Source: Uranotaenia lowii
Taxonomy: Eukaryota; Arthropoda; Insecta; Diptera; Culicidae
Reading direction: 5' to 3'
DNA: 64,000 nucleotides
Assembly (NCBI RefSeq): GCF_029784155.1
Contig: NC_073693.1
Coordinates: 359,491,825-359,555,824 of the forward strand
Shown here: positions 11,661 to 25,061 of the stretch, one piece after another
How the letters are laid out: every line of letters starts with the position of its first letter
Position numbering within the stretch: the stretch's first letter is position 1
Translations under genes and position numbers: made by a program
Notes under the pieces: generated by a model
Seen by the model: the letters and a program-made list of their open reading frames with translations, nothing else
The model's database searches: none
Told to the model about the DNA's origin: nothing

Positions 11661-14116
11661 AAAAAGTCATTAACTCGTTAGGAGACAAAAATGACTTTAA
11701 GGCAGAAATGGCAGTTTATGTCAAAATTATGTCAAAGTTTCAAATTTTCAAATTTCTTAGGTTTTTAAATATTTTATGGATTTTAGAAAAGTTTCTTATT
11801 ATGAATTGTTTTTGATATGTGAATTTCTCAAACCATATCACTTCTTAAACAGCATGTTCGCTCTGCTTGGATCAGCTTTAATGACAGTAATTATGATTGG
11901 GCGGCCTGTCATTCTGCGTTAAAGATCATTATTGATATCATGATTGAAGTCCCAGACTGCAGCCAGCGCCCTTCCGCCGACAGCCCGTCTTGTTAATGTG
12001 ATTTTAATTCTATGCGCTGGGGGCATATTGAGACTAAACCGGCTGCTCCACAAACACCAGACCTGGAGGTCGTAATTTAGCCAAGCGCCTTCCACCCAAA
12101 GCTGTCAAGCTTTTACACCCAAGATTGAGGTTCAAGTGGTTTTAAATCGATAAGAAATAAAAAAGGTGGGTTCGGTGCATTTGTTCTAAATTAATTTAAA
12201 AAAAAAATGAGTTACCAAGCCAGCATCAAACTCTGTTAAATAGATTGGTTATTTCGAATATGATATTCTATTACATTGAATCTAACTTACAAAATTTTGG
12301 GTGTACGATTAATTGTGTCTATCGTTCTACAGGAAGCTGCTGAGCGGTTTCTGTTCTGTAGTGCAAAACAATTTAATCCACTAATTTAGTGATGGTGCGT
12401 ACAGGAAAGACGCTGAGCTAAAATGTTGCAAATTATTGCACCAACATGTGCCACTGGCTGCTACTGGTATTAGCTAGTTTAGTTGGTTTCAAATTTGTGT
12501 ATTTTGTGTGGCTGTTCTTCCTTCGGAAGTGGATTGTTGTTAAAACATATTTAGGTACATTTACTATGATCAACTTATGGGAAACGAAAACGAAACTTCA
12601 AAGATTTTAATATGTCCAACTGTATTGGTGTTGATCGAAGCAAAACTTTTATCATGTTTACTATTCTTTGACACTAGTGTAACATTTCAAAAAATTGTAT
12701 AAAATTTCAGAAATGTAAACTTCCTTCATGGGTTTAAGGAATGTTCTCATAAGACCTTTCGTAATGTTACGCCCGATGGGTTGCAATTTACGGAGTGTCA
12801 GATAAGAATGCATTTCCATCGCCGCCACCAATTAATTAACCTATAATGGGTCCAGTTTCCGGAGTTGGTGCGCAACGAGAGACTACTCGAAAGACACTAC
12901 GTAGCCGGAATGTTTCCTGTCCGGGTGTGTATGTCAGATGGCAGAACAATCAATTTAGTCGTACTTTTTTCTAACGAAACATTGTGAGCAATATTAAGTA
13001 AAGGTTTTTTTTGCATATTTCATTATAAACTTTAGTTTAGCGATCAAGAAACTTTAAATTCCATTGCCACTTGAAAATTGAACATCATCAACAAACGAAA
13101 TAAATGCCCATTTCGAACAATTTTCGCTCCATCGAGGCGGGGTAAAATACATATACGGGTAGTGGTGTTTGCTAAAAACACTAGAGAGTGCTAATGTTTG
13201 CTTTTGCCATACATCCATTTGCGAATATACAATTTTTGAGGCACAAAAAAACGAATTGCTAAATGCACGAGACGCGTTAAAATACCATCACAGACAGACG
13301 GACGTGCTGTTTTACATGTTTTTTTTCAACATGAAAAAAAAAACAATTTTTTTTAAACATCCTCGGAAACAAAAAACCTCAATCAAAGGTTTAACCAACA
13401 TGTCCCTTTCTCTTGAAAAATAAAAACCTTCGTTAGCCGACCAGCCAGCATCGTTCAATGGACCGTGCCAAAACCTGAGGGAGAATGGACGAAAGGAAGG
13501 ATGATTCAGAAACAAAAACAAAAAAAACACCAAGCCGCAAAGCGAAAAGCAACGTTTTGTGGGGCATGTGTATTAATTTAAATTTGCTTTTTAAACGGCG
13601 TGAAAAAAAGCATTTTGTCCGCCCACACTTTTCCTCTCCCGGCTGGCTGACTGACTGACTGACCACCATCGTCGTCTTTGACTTTGACGACGTCTTACAT
13701 TTTCGGCGTCGTCGTCGTCGTTGTTGCGTATTTCGTGGTTTATCTGAGGCCACAGTTTTATGTTGCGGATTTTGGTGTTTTGCCTGATTGTCTGACGTCG
13801 ACTGTCCTAACATCATTGATGTGCTCGTCAAATTTTTGCTCATACATACCCTCTACTGAAGTGAGCAAGAATGCACAATGCAAATTGACTGTGTTTCGGT
13901 TTGCGGTCTTCTGACGGATCGTGTTTTGCAACTTTGTTGTCGCAGAGACTTTATACTTATCTGAACGAGGGATGCTGTTTAGCTGATTGTCGTTTGATGT
14001 TGACCTGTGGCGTGAATGAGCGATTGCCTGTATGAACACACGAAAGTGCTAATGAGTTGTTTGTCGATTGGTAGCGAGTTGGTTTTACAATTTCCTAAGC
14101 TGCATGCAATGAGTTT
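11661..14116. other. Unique-looking DNA between satellite blocks, no gene supported
   Basis: Moderate GC, especially at 11930-12110 and 12770-12930, and a GTC-rich microsatellite at about 13700-13725. No splice-consistent coding segment, tRNA or transposon motif was recognised. Short open frames at 13169-14039 overlap each other on both strands and look random. Confidence 0.4.
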
Positions 14117-16656
14117 TTAAAATTAACAAAATTAACAAAATTGACAAAATTTACAAAATTTACAAAATTTACCAAATTTACAAAATTTACAAAATTTACA
14201 AAATTTACAAAATTTACAAAATCTACAAAATTTACAAAATTTACAAAATTGACAAAATTTACAAAATTTACAAAATTTACAAAATTTACAAAATTTACAA
14301 AATTTACAAAATTTACAAAATTACAAAATTTACAAAATTTACAAATACAAATTACAAAATTTACAAAATTTACAAAATTTACAAAATTTACAAAATTTAC
14401 AAATTACAATTTAAAAATTACAAAATTTACAAAATTTACAAAATTTACATACAAAATTTACAAAATTTACAAAATTTACAAAATTTACAATTACAATTTA
14501 CAAATTACAAAATTTACAAAATTACAAATTTACAAAATTTACAAAATTTACAAAATTTACCAAATTTACAAAATTACCAAAATTTACAAAATTTACAAAA
14601 TTTACACATTACAAATTACAAAATTTACAAAATTTACAAAATTTACAAAATTTACAAAATTTACAAAATTTACAAATTTACAAAATTTACACAATTACAA
14701 AATTACAAAATTACAAAATTTACAAATTTTACAAAATTTAACAAATTTACAAATTTACAAAATTTACAAAATTTACAAAATTTACAAAATTTCAAAATTT
14801 ACAAAATTTACAAATTTTAGAAATTTACAAAATTTACAAATTTCACAAATTTACAACAAAATTTACAAAATTTTACAAATTTTACAAATTTACAAATTTA
14901 CAAATTTACAAATTTACAAATTTTACAAATTTTACAAATTTTACAAATTTTACAAATTTTACAAATTTACAAATTTTACAAATTTTACAAATTTACAAAT
15001 TTACCAAATTTTACAAATTACAAATTTTACAAATTTTACAAATTTTACAAATTTACAAATTTACAAATTTACAACAAATTTACAAATTTTACAAATTTTA
15101 CAAATTTTACAATTCAAATTTACAAATTTTACAAATTACAATTTACATTACAATTTACAAATTTTACAAATTTTACAAATTTTACAAATTTTACAAATTT
15201 TACAAATTTTACAAATTTTACAAATTTTACAAATTTTACAAATTTACAAATTTTACAAATTTTACAAATTTTACAAATTTTACAAATTTTAAATTTACAA
15301 ATTTTACAAATTTTACAAATTTTACAAATTTTACAAATTTTACAAATTTTACAAATTTTACAAATTTTACAATCAATTTTACAAATTTTACAAATTTTAC
15401 AAATTTTACAAATTTTACAAATTTTACAAATTTTACAAATTTACAAATTTTACAAATTTTACAAATTTTACAAATTTACAAATTTTACAAATTTTACAAA
15501 TTTTACAAAATTTTACAAAATTTACAAATTTACAAATTTACAAAATTTACAAATTACAAATTTACAAAATTTACAAAATTTACAAATTTACAAAATTTAC
15601 AAAATTTACAAAATTTACAAATTTACAAATTTTACAAAATTTACAAAATTTACAAAATTTACAAATTTACAAAATTTACAAAATTTACAAAATTTACAAA
15701 ATTTACAAAATTTACAAATTTACAAAATTTACAAAATTTACAAAATTTACAAAATTTACAAAATTTACAAAATTTACAAAATTTACAAAATTTACAAAAA
15801 TTACAAAATTTACCAAATTTACAAAATTTACAAAATTTACAAAATTTAAAAAATTAACAAATACACAAAATTTACAAAATTTACAAAATTTACAAAATTT
15901 ACAAAATTTACAAAATTTACAAAATTTAAAAATTTACAAAATTTACAAAATTTACAAAATTTACAAAATTTACAAAATTTACAAAATTTACAAAATTTAC
16001 AAAATTTACAAAATTTACAAAATTTACAAAATTTACAAAATTAACAAAATTTACAAATTTTACAAATTTTACAAAATTTACAAAATTTACAAAATTAACA
16101 AGATTTACAAAATTTACATAATTTACAAAATTAACAAAATTGACAAAATCTACAAAATTTACAAAATTTACAAAATTTACAAAATTTACAAAATTTACAA
16201 AATTTACAAAATTTACCAAATTTACAAAATTTACAAAATTTACAAAATTTAAAAATTAACAAAATATACAAAATTTACAAAATTTACAAAATTTACAAAA
16301 TTTACAAAATTTACAAAATTTACAAAATTTACAAAATTTACAAAATTTACAAAATTTACAAAATTTACAAAATTTACGAAAATTTACAAAATTTACCAAA
16401 TTTACAAAATTTACAAAATTTAAAAAATTTACAAAATATACAAAATTTACAAAATTTAAAAAATTTACAAAATTTACAAAATTTACAAAATTTACAAAAT
16501 TTACAAAATTTACAAAATTTACAAAATTTACAAAATTTACAAAATTTACAAAATTTACAAAATTAACAAAATTTACAAAATTTACAAAATTGACAAAATT
16601 TACAAAATTTACAAAATTTACAAAATTTACCAAATTTACCAAATTTACAAAAATTT
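14117..16656. repeat. ACAAAATTT / ACAAATTTT 9-bp satellite array
   Basis: A 9-bp tandem array truncated on the right by an assembly gap. About 14117-14860 and 15500-16656 consist of ACAAAATTT units (A4T3). The middle, about 14870-15500, consists of ACAAATTTT units (A3T4), one base substitution per unit. Many small deletions break the phase, unlike the uniform ACAAAAATG arrays. Confidence 0.9.
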
Positions 16657-17156
16657 NNNNNNNNNNNNNNNNNNNNNNNNNNNNNNNNNNNNNNNNNNNN
16701 NNNNNNNNNNNNNNNNNNNNNNNNNNNNNNNNNNNNNNNNNNNNNNNNNNNNNNNNNNNNNNNNNNNNNNNNNNNNNNNNNNNNNNNNNNNNNNNNNNNN
16801 NNNNNNNNNNNNNNNNNNNNNNNNNNNNNNNNNNNNNNNNNNNNNNNNNNNNNNNNNNNNNNNNNNNNNNNNNNNNNNNNNNNNNNNNNNNNNNNNNNNN
16901 NNNNNNNNNNNNNNNNNNNNNNNNNNNNNNNNNNNNNNNNNNNNNNNNNNNNNNNNNNNNNNNNNNNNNNNNNNNNNNNNNNNNNNNNNNNNNNNNNNNN
17001 NNNNNNNNNNNNNNNNNNNNNNNNNNNNNNNNNNNNNNNNNNNNNNNNNNNNNNNNNNNNNNNNNNNNNNNNNNNNNNNNNNNNNNNNNNNNNNNNNNNN
17101 NNNNNNNNNNNNNNNNNNNNNNNNNNNNNNNNNNNNNNNNNNNNNNNNNNNNNNNN
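16657..17156. other. Assembly gap of exactly 500 N
   Basis: The gap lies inside satellite DNA. The left flank is ACAAAATTT-type and the right flank ACAAAAATG-type, so the junction between the two arrays is unseen. The round length suggests an arbitrary placeholder. Confidence 0.98.
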
Positions 17157-19917
17157 TAAATGACAAAAATGAAAAATGACAAAAATGACAAAAATGACAA
17201 AAATGACAAAAATGACAAAAATGACAAAAATGACAAAAATGACAAAAATGACAAAAAATAACAAAAATGACAAAAATGACAAAAAATGACAAAAATGACA
17301 AAAATGACAAAAATGACAAAAATGACAAAAAATGACAAAAATGACAAAAAATGACAAAAATGACAAAAATGACAAAAATGACAAAAATGACAAAAATGAC
17401 AAAAATGACAAAAATGACAAAAATGACAAAAATGACAAAAATGACAAAAATGACAAAAATGACAAAAATGACAAAAATGACAAAAAATGATAAAAATGAC
17501 AAAAATGACAAAAATGACAAAAAATGACAAAAAATGACAAAAAATGACAAAAATGACAAAAATGACAAAAATGACAAAAATGACAAAAATGACAAAAATG
17601 ACAAAAATGACAAAATGACAAAATGACAAAAAATGACAATAATGACAAAAATGACAAAAATGGCAAAAAATGGCAAAAATGACAAAAAATGACAAAAATG
17701 ACAAAAATGACAAAAATGACAAAAATGAGAAAAATGACAAAAATGACAAAAATGACAAAAATGACAAAAATGACAAAAATGAAAAAGATGACAAAAATGA
17801 AAAAAATGACAAAAAATGACAAAAATGACAAAAATGACAAAAATGACAAAAATGACAAAAAATTACAAAAATGACAAAAATGACAAAATGAAAAAAATGA
17901 CAAAAATGACAAAAATGACAAAAAATGACAAAAATGACAAAAAATGACAAAAATGACAAAAATGACAAAAAATGACAAAAATGACAAAAATGACAAAAAA
18001 TGACAAAAAATGACAAAAATGACAAAAATGACAAAAATGACAAAAAATGACAAAAAATGACATAAATGACAAAAATGACAAAAAATGACAAAAATGACAA
18101 AAATGACAAAAATGACAAAAATGACAAAAATGACAAAAAATGACAAAAATGACAAAAATGACAAAAATGACAAAAATGACAAAAATGACAAAAATGACAA
18201 AAAATGACAAAAATGACAAAAAATGACAAAAATGACAAAAATGACAAAAATGACAAAAAATGACAAAAATGACAAAAATGACAAAAATGACAAAAATGAC
18301 AAAAATGACAAAAATGACAAAAATGACAAAAATGACAAAAATGACAAAAATGACAAAAATGACAAAAATGACAAAAATGACAAAAATGACAAAATGACAA
18401 AAATGACAAAAATGAAAAAGATGACAAAATGAAAAAAATGACAAACAAAATGACAAAAATGACAAAAATGACAAAAATGACAAAAATGACAAAAATGACA
18501 AAAATGACAAAAATGACAAAAAATGACAAAAATGACAAAAATGACAAAAATGAAAAAATGACAAAAATGACAAAAATGACAAAATGACAAAAATGACAAA
18601 AATGACAAAAATGACAAAAATGACAAAAATGACAAAAATGACAAAAATGACAAAAATGACAAAAATGACAAAAATGACAAAAATGACAAAAATGACAAAA
18701 AATGACAAAAAATGACAAAAATGACAAAAATGACAAAAATGACAAAATGACAAAAATGACAAAAATGACAAAAATGACAAAAATGACAAAAATGACAAAA
18801 ATGACAAAAATGGACAAAAATGACAAAAATGACAAAAATGACAAAAATGACAAAAATGACAAAAATGACAAAAATGACAAAAATGACAAAAATGACAAAA
18901 ATGACAAAAAATGACAAAAATGACAAAAATGACAAAAATGACAAAAAATGACAAAAATGACAAAAAATGACAAAAATGACAAAAATGACAAAAATGACAA
19001 AAATGACAAAAATGACAAAAATGACAAAAAATGACAAAAATGACAAAAATGACAAAAATGACAAAAATGACAAAAATGACCAAAAAATAAGAAAAATGCC
19101 AAAAATGACAAAAATGACAAAAATGACAAAAATGACAAAAATGACAAAAATGACAAAAATTACAAAAATTACAAAAATGACAAAAATGACAAAAATGACA
19201 AAAATGACAAAAATGACAAAAATGACAAAAATGACAAAAATGACAAAAATGACAAAAATGACAAAAATGACAAAAAATGACAAAAATGACAAAAATGACA
19301 AAAATGAAAAAAATGACAAAAATGACAAAAATGACAAAAATGACAAAAATGACAAAAATGACAAAAATGACAAAAATGACAAAAAATGACAAAAATGACA
19401 AAAATGACAAAAAATGACAAAATGACAAAAATGACAAAAATGACAAAAATGACAAAAATGACAAAAATGACAAAAAATGACAAAAAATGACAAAAATGAC
19501 AAAAATGACAAAAATGACAAAAATGACAAAAATGACAAAAATGACAAAAATGACAAAAATGACAAAAATGACAAAAAATGACAAAAATGACAAAAATGAC
19601 AAAAAATGACAAAAATTACAAAAAATTACAAAAATTACAAAAATGACAAAAAATGACAAAAATGACAAAAATGACAAAAATGACAAAAATGACAAAAATG
19701 ACAAAAATGACAAAAATTACAAAAATTACAAAAATTACAAAAATTACAAAAATGACAAAAATTACAAAAATTACAAAAATAACAAAAATGACAAAAAATT
19801 ACAAAAAATTACAAAAATTACAAAAATTACAAAAATTACAAAAATTACAAAAATTACAAAAATTACAAAAATTACAAAAATTACAAAAATTACAAAAATT
19901 ACAAAAATTACAAAATT
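17157..19917. repeat. ACAAAAATG array with frequent 10-bp units
   Basis: Units are ACAAAAATG mixed with ACAAAAAATG, plus rarer 8-bp units and AAAAAAATG variants. From about 19600 units change to ACAAAAATT, which fills the last 120 bases. The frequent one-A insertions separate this array from the strictly 9-bp arrays at 8036-8701 and 10409-11557. They could be real divergence or homopolymer sequencing error at an assembly gap edge. Confidence 0.9.
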
Positions 19918-22540
19918 CATTCGATTTTTTAATTTATTGTGATTGGAGGTTGGATGATTTTGAATGTCCATATCAAAACTTTGAGCCCTGGAGGTACCCC
20001 AAAATCATGTCCGATTCAGCTAAAATTCTTTTTCGAAATTTTTTTTCCTAGGAAAAAGGTCGTTTTTATTAATTTGATAATAGAATTTTTACCGTACATT
20101 CATCGTGACTCTCGAAGTTATCTTGAAATTGTGGAAAAGCTGGTTAATCAAAACAGCTTAAATAAATTGGAAAACAATCCAAGTGCATCTAGGGGGTAGC
20201 TTGAAATGGTAAAAGCAAAGCAGGACTTCATACTTGATTTCTATTTTTTTTTTTTGTAAAAAGTACATAGGATCATCCAAACTAGAAGGATATTTTTTCT
20301 TGTTATGTATTTTTAGAATTCGACTGAAACTTAGCTAAGTTATAATAGAAATTGCAATAGTAAAAAATTATGTTTATAAGGTGGGAATCATAGAATATGT
20401 TTTGTTAATAGGAATGAGTGTTTCTGCAGTTGTGAACTGTATAGATAAATAGCCTTCGAGATGATTAACCACTCAAAGCTCAGAGAAAGGGAATCACGAG
20501 AAATTTCTGCTTTGGCTAGAATCAAATTCTCGGTAGTTAGCTGTGGAAAATCCCTCAGAGTATCAGAACATTTGAGGAATAAAATATTCAGAAATAGAAA
20601 TTTTAAGAAATTTGAGTGAAAAAAAACCTTGAATTAAAAAAATGTATAACCCAAGATGTTTTTATAGTTTTGTCTTATTACTCGGGTCCTCACCTGTTCG
20701 CATGCCCTCTTGAATTCCACTCCACAGATGTATTTATTGATATAGAAAATAACCCATCCCTTTACCAGACATGTTGGAATTGTCACGACAAAGATGTAAT
20801 CGTTGATTGAGCAGCTGGAGGAACAGCAGCAGCAACAACTCAATGTGTTTTCTACTTAACTTTGAAGAATGTCGTTAGCCAAGTATGTATCTTGACAAGA
20901 AAGAAAAAAAATAACACGGAGAAAGCTACTTAGGACACACACCGATCAGTTCCGAGAACAATCAATGGATTTTTATCGCAATAATATTTGTTGGGTATTG
21001 TGGGGCAATTCACGCTTGACCAAATGAAATGAAAGAAAACGTAAATACTCTTTCATTTTATTTTTTCTTATTGGGAAATTGTCCAAAGCAAATCAGACCG
21101 CAGAGGCTTCCTTAAATTATATGGATACCCCCCAGATTAAGTACCGGATATTATTTTTGCAAGTTTCAAGAGGAAAGGCCTCAACTAGGATTAAAACGCC
21201 TCAATGTGGGACAACTTCAAGCTAGAGATATGGTGGACAATCCTGTAGGAAAGGGCTTACTGAGAACAGATAAGACCTAAAATCGCTCAGAAACTTTTAA
21301 GTTGCCGAAGGTGTTCCGCTATCTCAAGTGTGTCAATTCGCTAGTCGATTGTTCAATCGAGTGTTAACTTATTTGACCGGACCTCACAAGACCTACCCTT
21401 AACTTGGTTTATCGCCGTTTCTTTCAACTTTGGACACAATCATGCACATATTTGTTCTTGGGTTTGTTGAATATTTTCTTCTCACTCTCATGAGCTTCAC
21501 CCGGTTGAACCTAAACTGCGATACCAGCTCATAAAGTATAATGGCTAATCGAATAAATTGAATGATACAACCATTATATCTATCTGGTTCGGCGATTGAT
21601 TGAGCAGCCAGCGGAATAAAATTGGGGACAAACCATAAACTTCATGATGTCTTTCCCAGGTGCTGTCTAGGATATATCATTCATCCATACGTCTGATAGA
21701 CGATATCGTTACTCTTAATTTAGAAATAACCATAAACCATAACAGTTAACAGTAAACGATATACCTCTATATTTTGGCTCATTGGTGGAACTAAACTTTG
21801 TTCCTAAATAAGTTTCGCCCCAACAACAATGAGTGAGCTATCGTTCAAACATCAAGCAGGAACCTCGTCGCCTATCGGGCTGTCTCGTTATTTACTAGGT
21901 GTTCGATAGTAGTGCGGCTTGAAGATAAGTTTTAAAATTAAAACTGTAAAAATCTATGAAAGGAAAAATATAAATTGATTTACTCTGGTAAAATGTAAAT
22001 GTCATATGAAAGCTATCAAATAAATCATAAATTTTTTAATCACTTCGGAAGTTATCCCAATTGTTAAGAATTCCAAAATCCAAACCACATTACTAAATCA
22101 ATCTTTTTGAGAGAGAATACCATACACTGCTGAGCGCTCATAAACCGGGTGACCTTTATTTGGCAGGCAGTAACGTTCCAAACGACTGCCGAGGAGAGGC
22201 TTGCCTGGCTCCGGAATGATGAATGGGTGGAATATTCTCCCCATCCTTCTCAATGGCATAACTGCAAAGCAAGGGGGGGGGCGATGATTCCGGAGTAAGG
22301 GGGGATGATCATCTAGAGAGGTGGAAGGAAAGGGAAGAACAGTCAACATAAAATCATATCACCACCATCCGCGTGCCATGGCAATTTGTTTGCAGCGCGC
22401 TTTTGGCCAAGGTATATGGCTAGTGGTGTTTCAGTTTGTTGTTTTATTCCAAAAATATCCCAACTCTTCAAATTTGAGGAATACTCTAGTATTTTACTAA
22501 TACCTCTTTGATGCATAGCGTTGTTTTTGAATAACATTTA
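19918..22540. other. No gene supported
   Basis: AT-rich sequence with short ORFs only. 22098-22537 is open on the minus strand but shows no copia or transposase motif, although it adjoins the decayed copia/DD37E complex. A G8 run lies at about 22275. Confidence 0.4.
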
Positions 22541-22674
22541 AAGTCTGTTTCACATAGAATCTGGTCGGATAAAATAGATCATTTCTCCGCAAAGAAATAA
22601 CGTACAACAAAAGTAAAAATGTTATTTTGTAGGGTTTTTTTTTGCACTTTAAGGAAAAAAAAAATAAATAAAAA

Positions 22675-23666
22675 TCATTCGTCAGCATTTCGGATGAATT
22701 TTCGAACTTTTTTTGTGATACCACCCAACCTTTTCTGCACAGTACTGCTGGTAACTTCATTCGCCATCTTGTTCCACCACTTTTCCATATGAGCGGGATT
22801 TTTCATGGTTCTGCCACATTTCTTCAGGTTGCTCTAACTATTGCCCAATATTTTTCGATGGGACGAAAATCCGGACAGTTTGGTGGATTGATACTTTTTT
22901 CAACAAAATCGATCTTGTTCTCCTTATACCACCTAACGACATCCCGGCTGTAGTGGCAGCTTACCAGGTCCGGGGAACTTCACCGGACCTTTGTGGGACC
23001 GAATGAATGGCAAAACCTTCTTCTGGACACATTCTTCTTTGTAAACATTTCCATTCATTGTATCCCCAGTGATGAAAATCTTTGTCTTCTTCCCACAACT
23101 ACAGATCCCTTGCCGAATCATAAAATATGTTACCGGGTTTCGTCGTCCATCAAAATGCATCCGTTGTACTTGGTCAACACTTTCTCGTACAACTTTCTTG
23201 CCCTGGTTTTGGCAATCAGGTTTTGTTTCAGCGTCCTGTTGGGGTGTTTGCTTGCATGATACGACCGCAAGCCTTCTCGCAAACAAATTCGTCGAGCTGT
23301 ACTGTGGTTCGTCTTGAACTTTTTCGCCAAATCACGCAAGGAGATTCCAGGATTATTGTGAACTGATCGAATTACCTTTGCTCGCAGCTTCCGGTCATAT
23401 GTTCCACTTTTTCGCCTGGTTTGTTTTGCTCGATCCACCGTAAGGGTCTCCCGGTAACCTTGCAGCACCGAATTTACAGTCGAATTTGGATATTTCAGGA
23501 ATTTCGCGATCTTTACGCCTGACCACATCGGTTTCTCAACGTAAGTGTGCAGAATTTTCTCTCGCCTTTCGCGTTCCAACGTCGATAACTTTTGACTGAC
23601 TGCTTCAATCTTGATGAAATTTTCACCACTAAGTAAACAAACCACTGCTTCATAACATTTCTTCAT
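22675..23666 (-). pseudogene. Tc1/mariner transposase of the DD37E (ITmD37E) type
   Basis: Reading from 23666 leftward, an N-terminal helix-turn-helix region (RREKILHTYVEKPMWSGVKIA; GISLRDLAKKFKTNHSTARR) is followed by the first catalytic Asp in CILMDDET. A stop and frameshift follow. A second frame gives KIFITGDTMNGNVYKEECVQKK, and a third gives PDLVSCHYSRDVVRW and PPNCPDFRPIEKYW. Counting between the Asp of PDL and the Glu of PIEKYW gives 37 residues, the signature spacing of ITmD37E, a family described from mosquitoes. Another frameshift precedes the C-terminal part, which ends at a TGA at 22675-22677. It is inactive. The gene abuts copia reverse-transcriptase sequence at about 23650-23666, so the 5' terminal repeat seems lost. 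AAGTCTGTTTCACATAGAATC near 22541 is a candidate for the 3' terminal repeat. Confidence 0.85.
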
Positions 23667-24560
23667 CTAGCATACCGTGCAAATTAGCTGTTCTGATATT
23701 CACATGCTTCACGAAGAGATTTCGTTCAGCTGCCACCGTCAGCAATACACACATAGTGACTTGCTTAGCCACCGGTGCAAAGACTTCGACAAAATCTTCA
23801 CCGTACTTTTCGGAGTATCCTTGGGCGACTAACCTATACCGAACGACTTTGCCGGCCTCGTCCTCTTTCCGTTTGAAGATCCGCTTGCAACCAACCCAGG
23901 TTTCGTTTTCCAACAAGAAACGGAATTCCTTGGCCATCGCTGCCTTCTAGTACACGCTCTCAGGTCCGGTAATTGCTTCCTCATATTTTCGTGACTCAGC
24001 CGCTGCAACCTATGCCATGCCAACAGCTGGAGAATAGTGAGCTGCTGAAACACCTGAATTGATATCAACTTCGGTTAACATAGAATCAGTTGCGGTGTTG
24101 CAGTCGAAATCATCGTCGTCCGGTTGATCGTCATCAATGTCCGACTCGTCCAGCGGTTCTTCCTTGTTGCCCGACCAACGACCGGATTCACTGTATACTC
24201 GAATTCTACAATATCTTTCCCGTATTGGCTGCCCACCGGCTGCATAAAGCTCCTTTCTACCAGGCGCTCCTCCTCAACGAGCTTGGCATCGCGGCTGATG
24301 ATAACCGTTCGTGTTGCTCAATCCAGGAAACGATACGCTTTATGGTCCAACGAGTAACCCACAAAAGTTAGCTTCATCGATGCTGGGTCTAGTTTTTTCC
24401 TTTTCAGCTTGGCTATACGAACGTGTGCCGCACTCCCAAAGACTTTCAGGTGCATCAAAACCGGTTTTCTTCCATACCAGAGCTCGAACGGTTACAGGAA
24501 CGAACTTCGATAATAGGAAGTTCTGCAAATATACAGCAGGGTTCACCGCCTAGGTCCAAT
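23650..24560 (-). pseudogene. Copia integrase C-terminus and start of reverse transcriptase
   Basis: Several frames join in order: AVNPAVYLQN; the region equivalent to LWYGRKP; LTFVGY; a SRDAKLVEEE segment; then reverse transcriptase KEFRFLLENETWVGCKRIF, YRLVAQGYSEKYGEDF, FAPVAKQVT and KHVNIRTANLHGMLDEEM. The last is the copia motif DV-TAFL.G.L.EEI with changes. The reverse transcriptase stops at 23650, before the YVDD box, where DD37E transposon sequence begins. Confidence 0.75.
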
Positions 24561-24825
24561 AGCACTTTGGGGGACCTTTCGGAGAATGAATTAAAGAGTC
24601 GACTGATCTCTTTGAGTGTCGGTTTATTACTCTACTATGTACAAAGCCAGATTGGCGAACGAGTGTGAACAATGCGTGTTCGATCAAAAGAACGATCGAG
24701 TTTCGTGTGTATGTAGTGTGTGTGTGTGTGTGTGGTAACGATCGTTCGATCGTGTGATGTGTCGGATGATGATTGGTCGGATACATTATAGGGTAATTCG
24801 ACGATTGTTGCCACATCACTAAGTA
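24561..24825 (-). mobile_element. LTR-like (solo LTR?) insertion inside the copia integrase
   Basis: About 265 bp separate two pieces of integrase that are contiguous in intact copia proteins (NGVAE... and CYWT-AVNPAVYLQN). On the minus strand the insert begins near ATGTGGCAACAATCG, contains a TG/AC microsatellite (24718-24734) and an AATAAA signal (24623-24628), and ends GGTCCCCCA, similar to the host LTR end. Possible AGTG duplications flank it. No internal coding region is present, which suggests a solo LTR. The exact borders are uncertain. Confidence 0.45.
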
Positions 24826-25061
24826 AGCTTGGCGTTGATCGACGGCTTCTCTCGGTAGGGTACCTGTTCTTTTTATTTCAGCCACGCCGTTTTGCTGCGG
24901 AGAGTAGCTTCAACTTTCGGCTTCCCACCAAATTGCGTTTTGATCATGGCCACGAATTTCATTATCTTCTCCGGAACTTTGCTTTTCTTTCTCAACAGAT
25001 ACAGGACACAAAATCTGCTGTAGTCGTCAATGACGGCCATAAAATATCGAAGACCGGACAC
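24826..25061 (-). pseudogene. Copia integrase catalytic core, broken
   Basis: LRYFMAVIDDYSRFCVLYLL matches the integrase core around the first catalytic Asp (YF..IDD.SR). KKSKVPEKIMKFVAMIKTQF and GGKPK follow. Downstream, NGVAEIKR with a frameshifted continuation matches the conserved NGVAER region near the catalytic Glu. The core is then interrupted at about 24825 by an LTR-like insertion and resumes at about 24560 with AVNPAVYLQN. Confidence 0.7.

Noticed and set aside
8983..11688. Very long open frames of repeating FLS, HFC, VIF, NDK, TKM, SKL or CQN triplets (up to about 900 codons here and about 1000 at 16256-19713)
   Set aside because: A 9-bp unit without stops is open in several frames on both strands. 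Frames conflict, run through an N gap in one case, and show only the repeat. They are artefacts and not low-complexity proteins.
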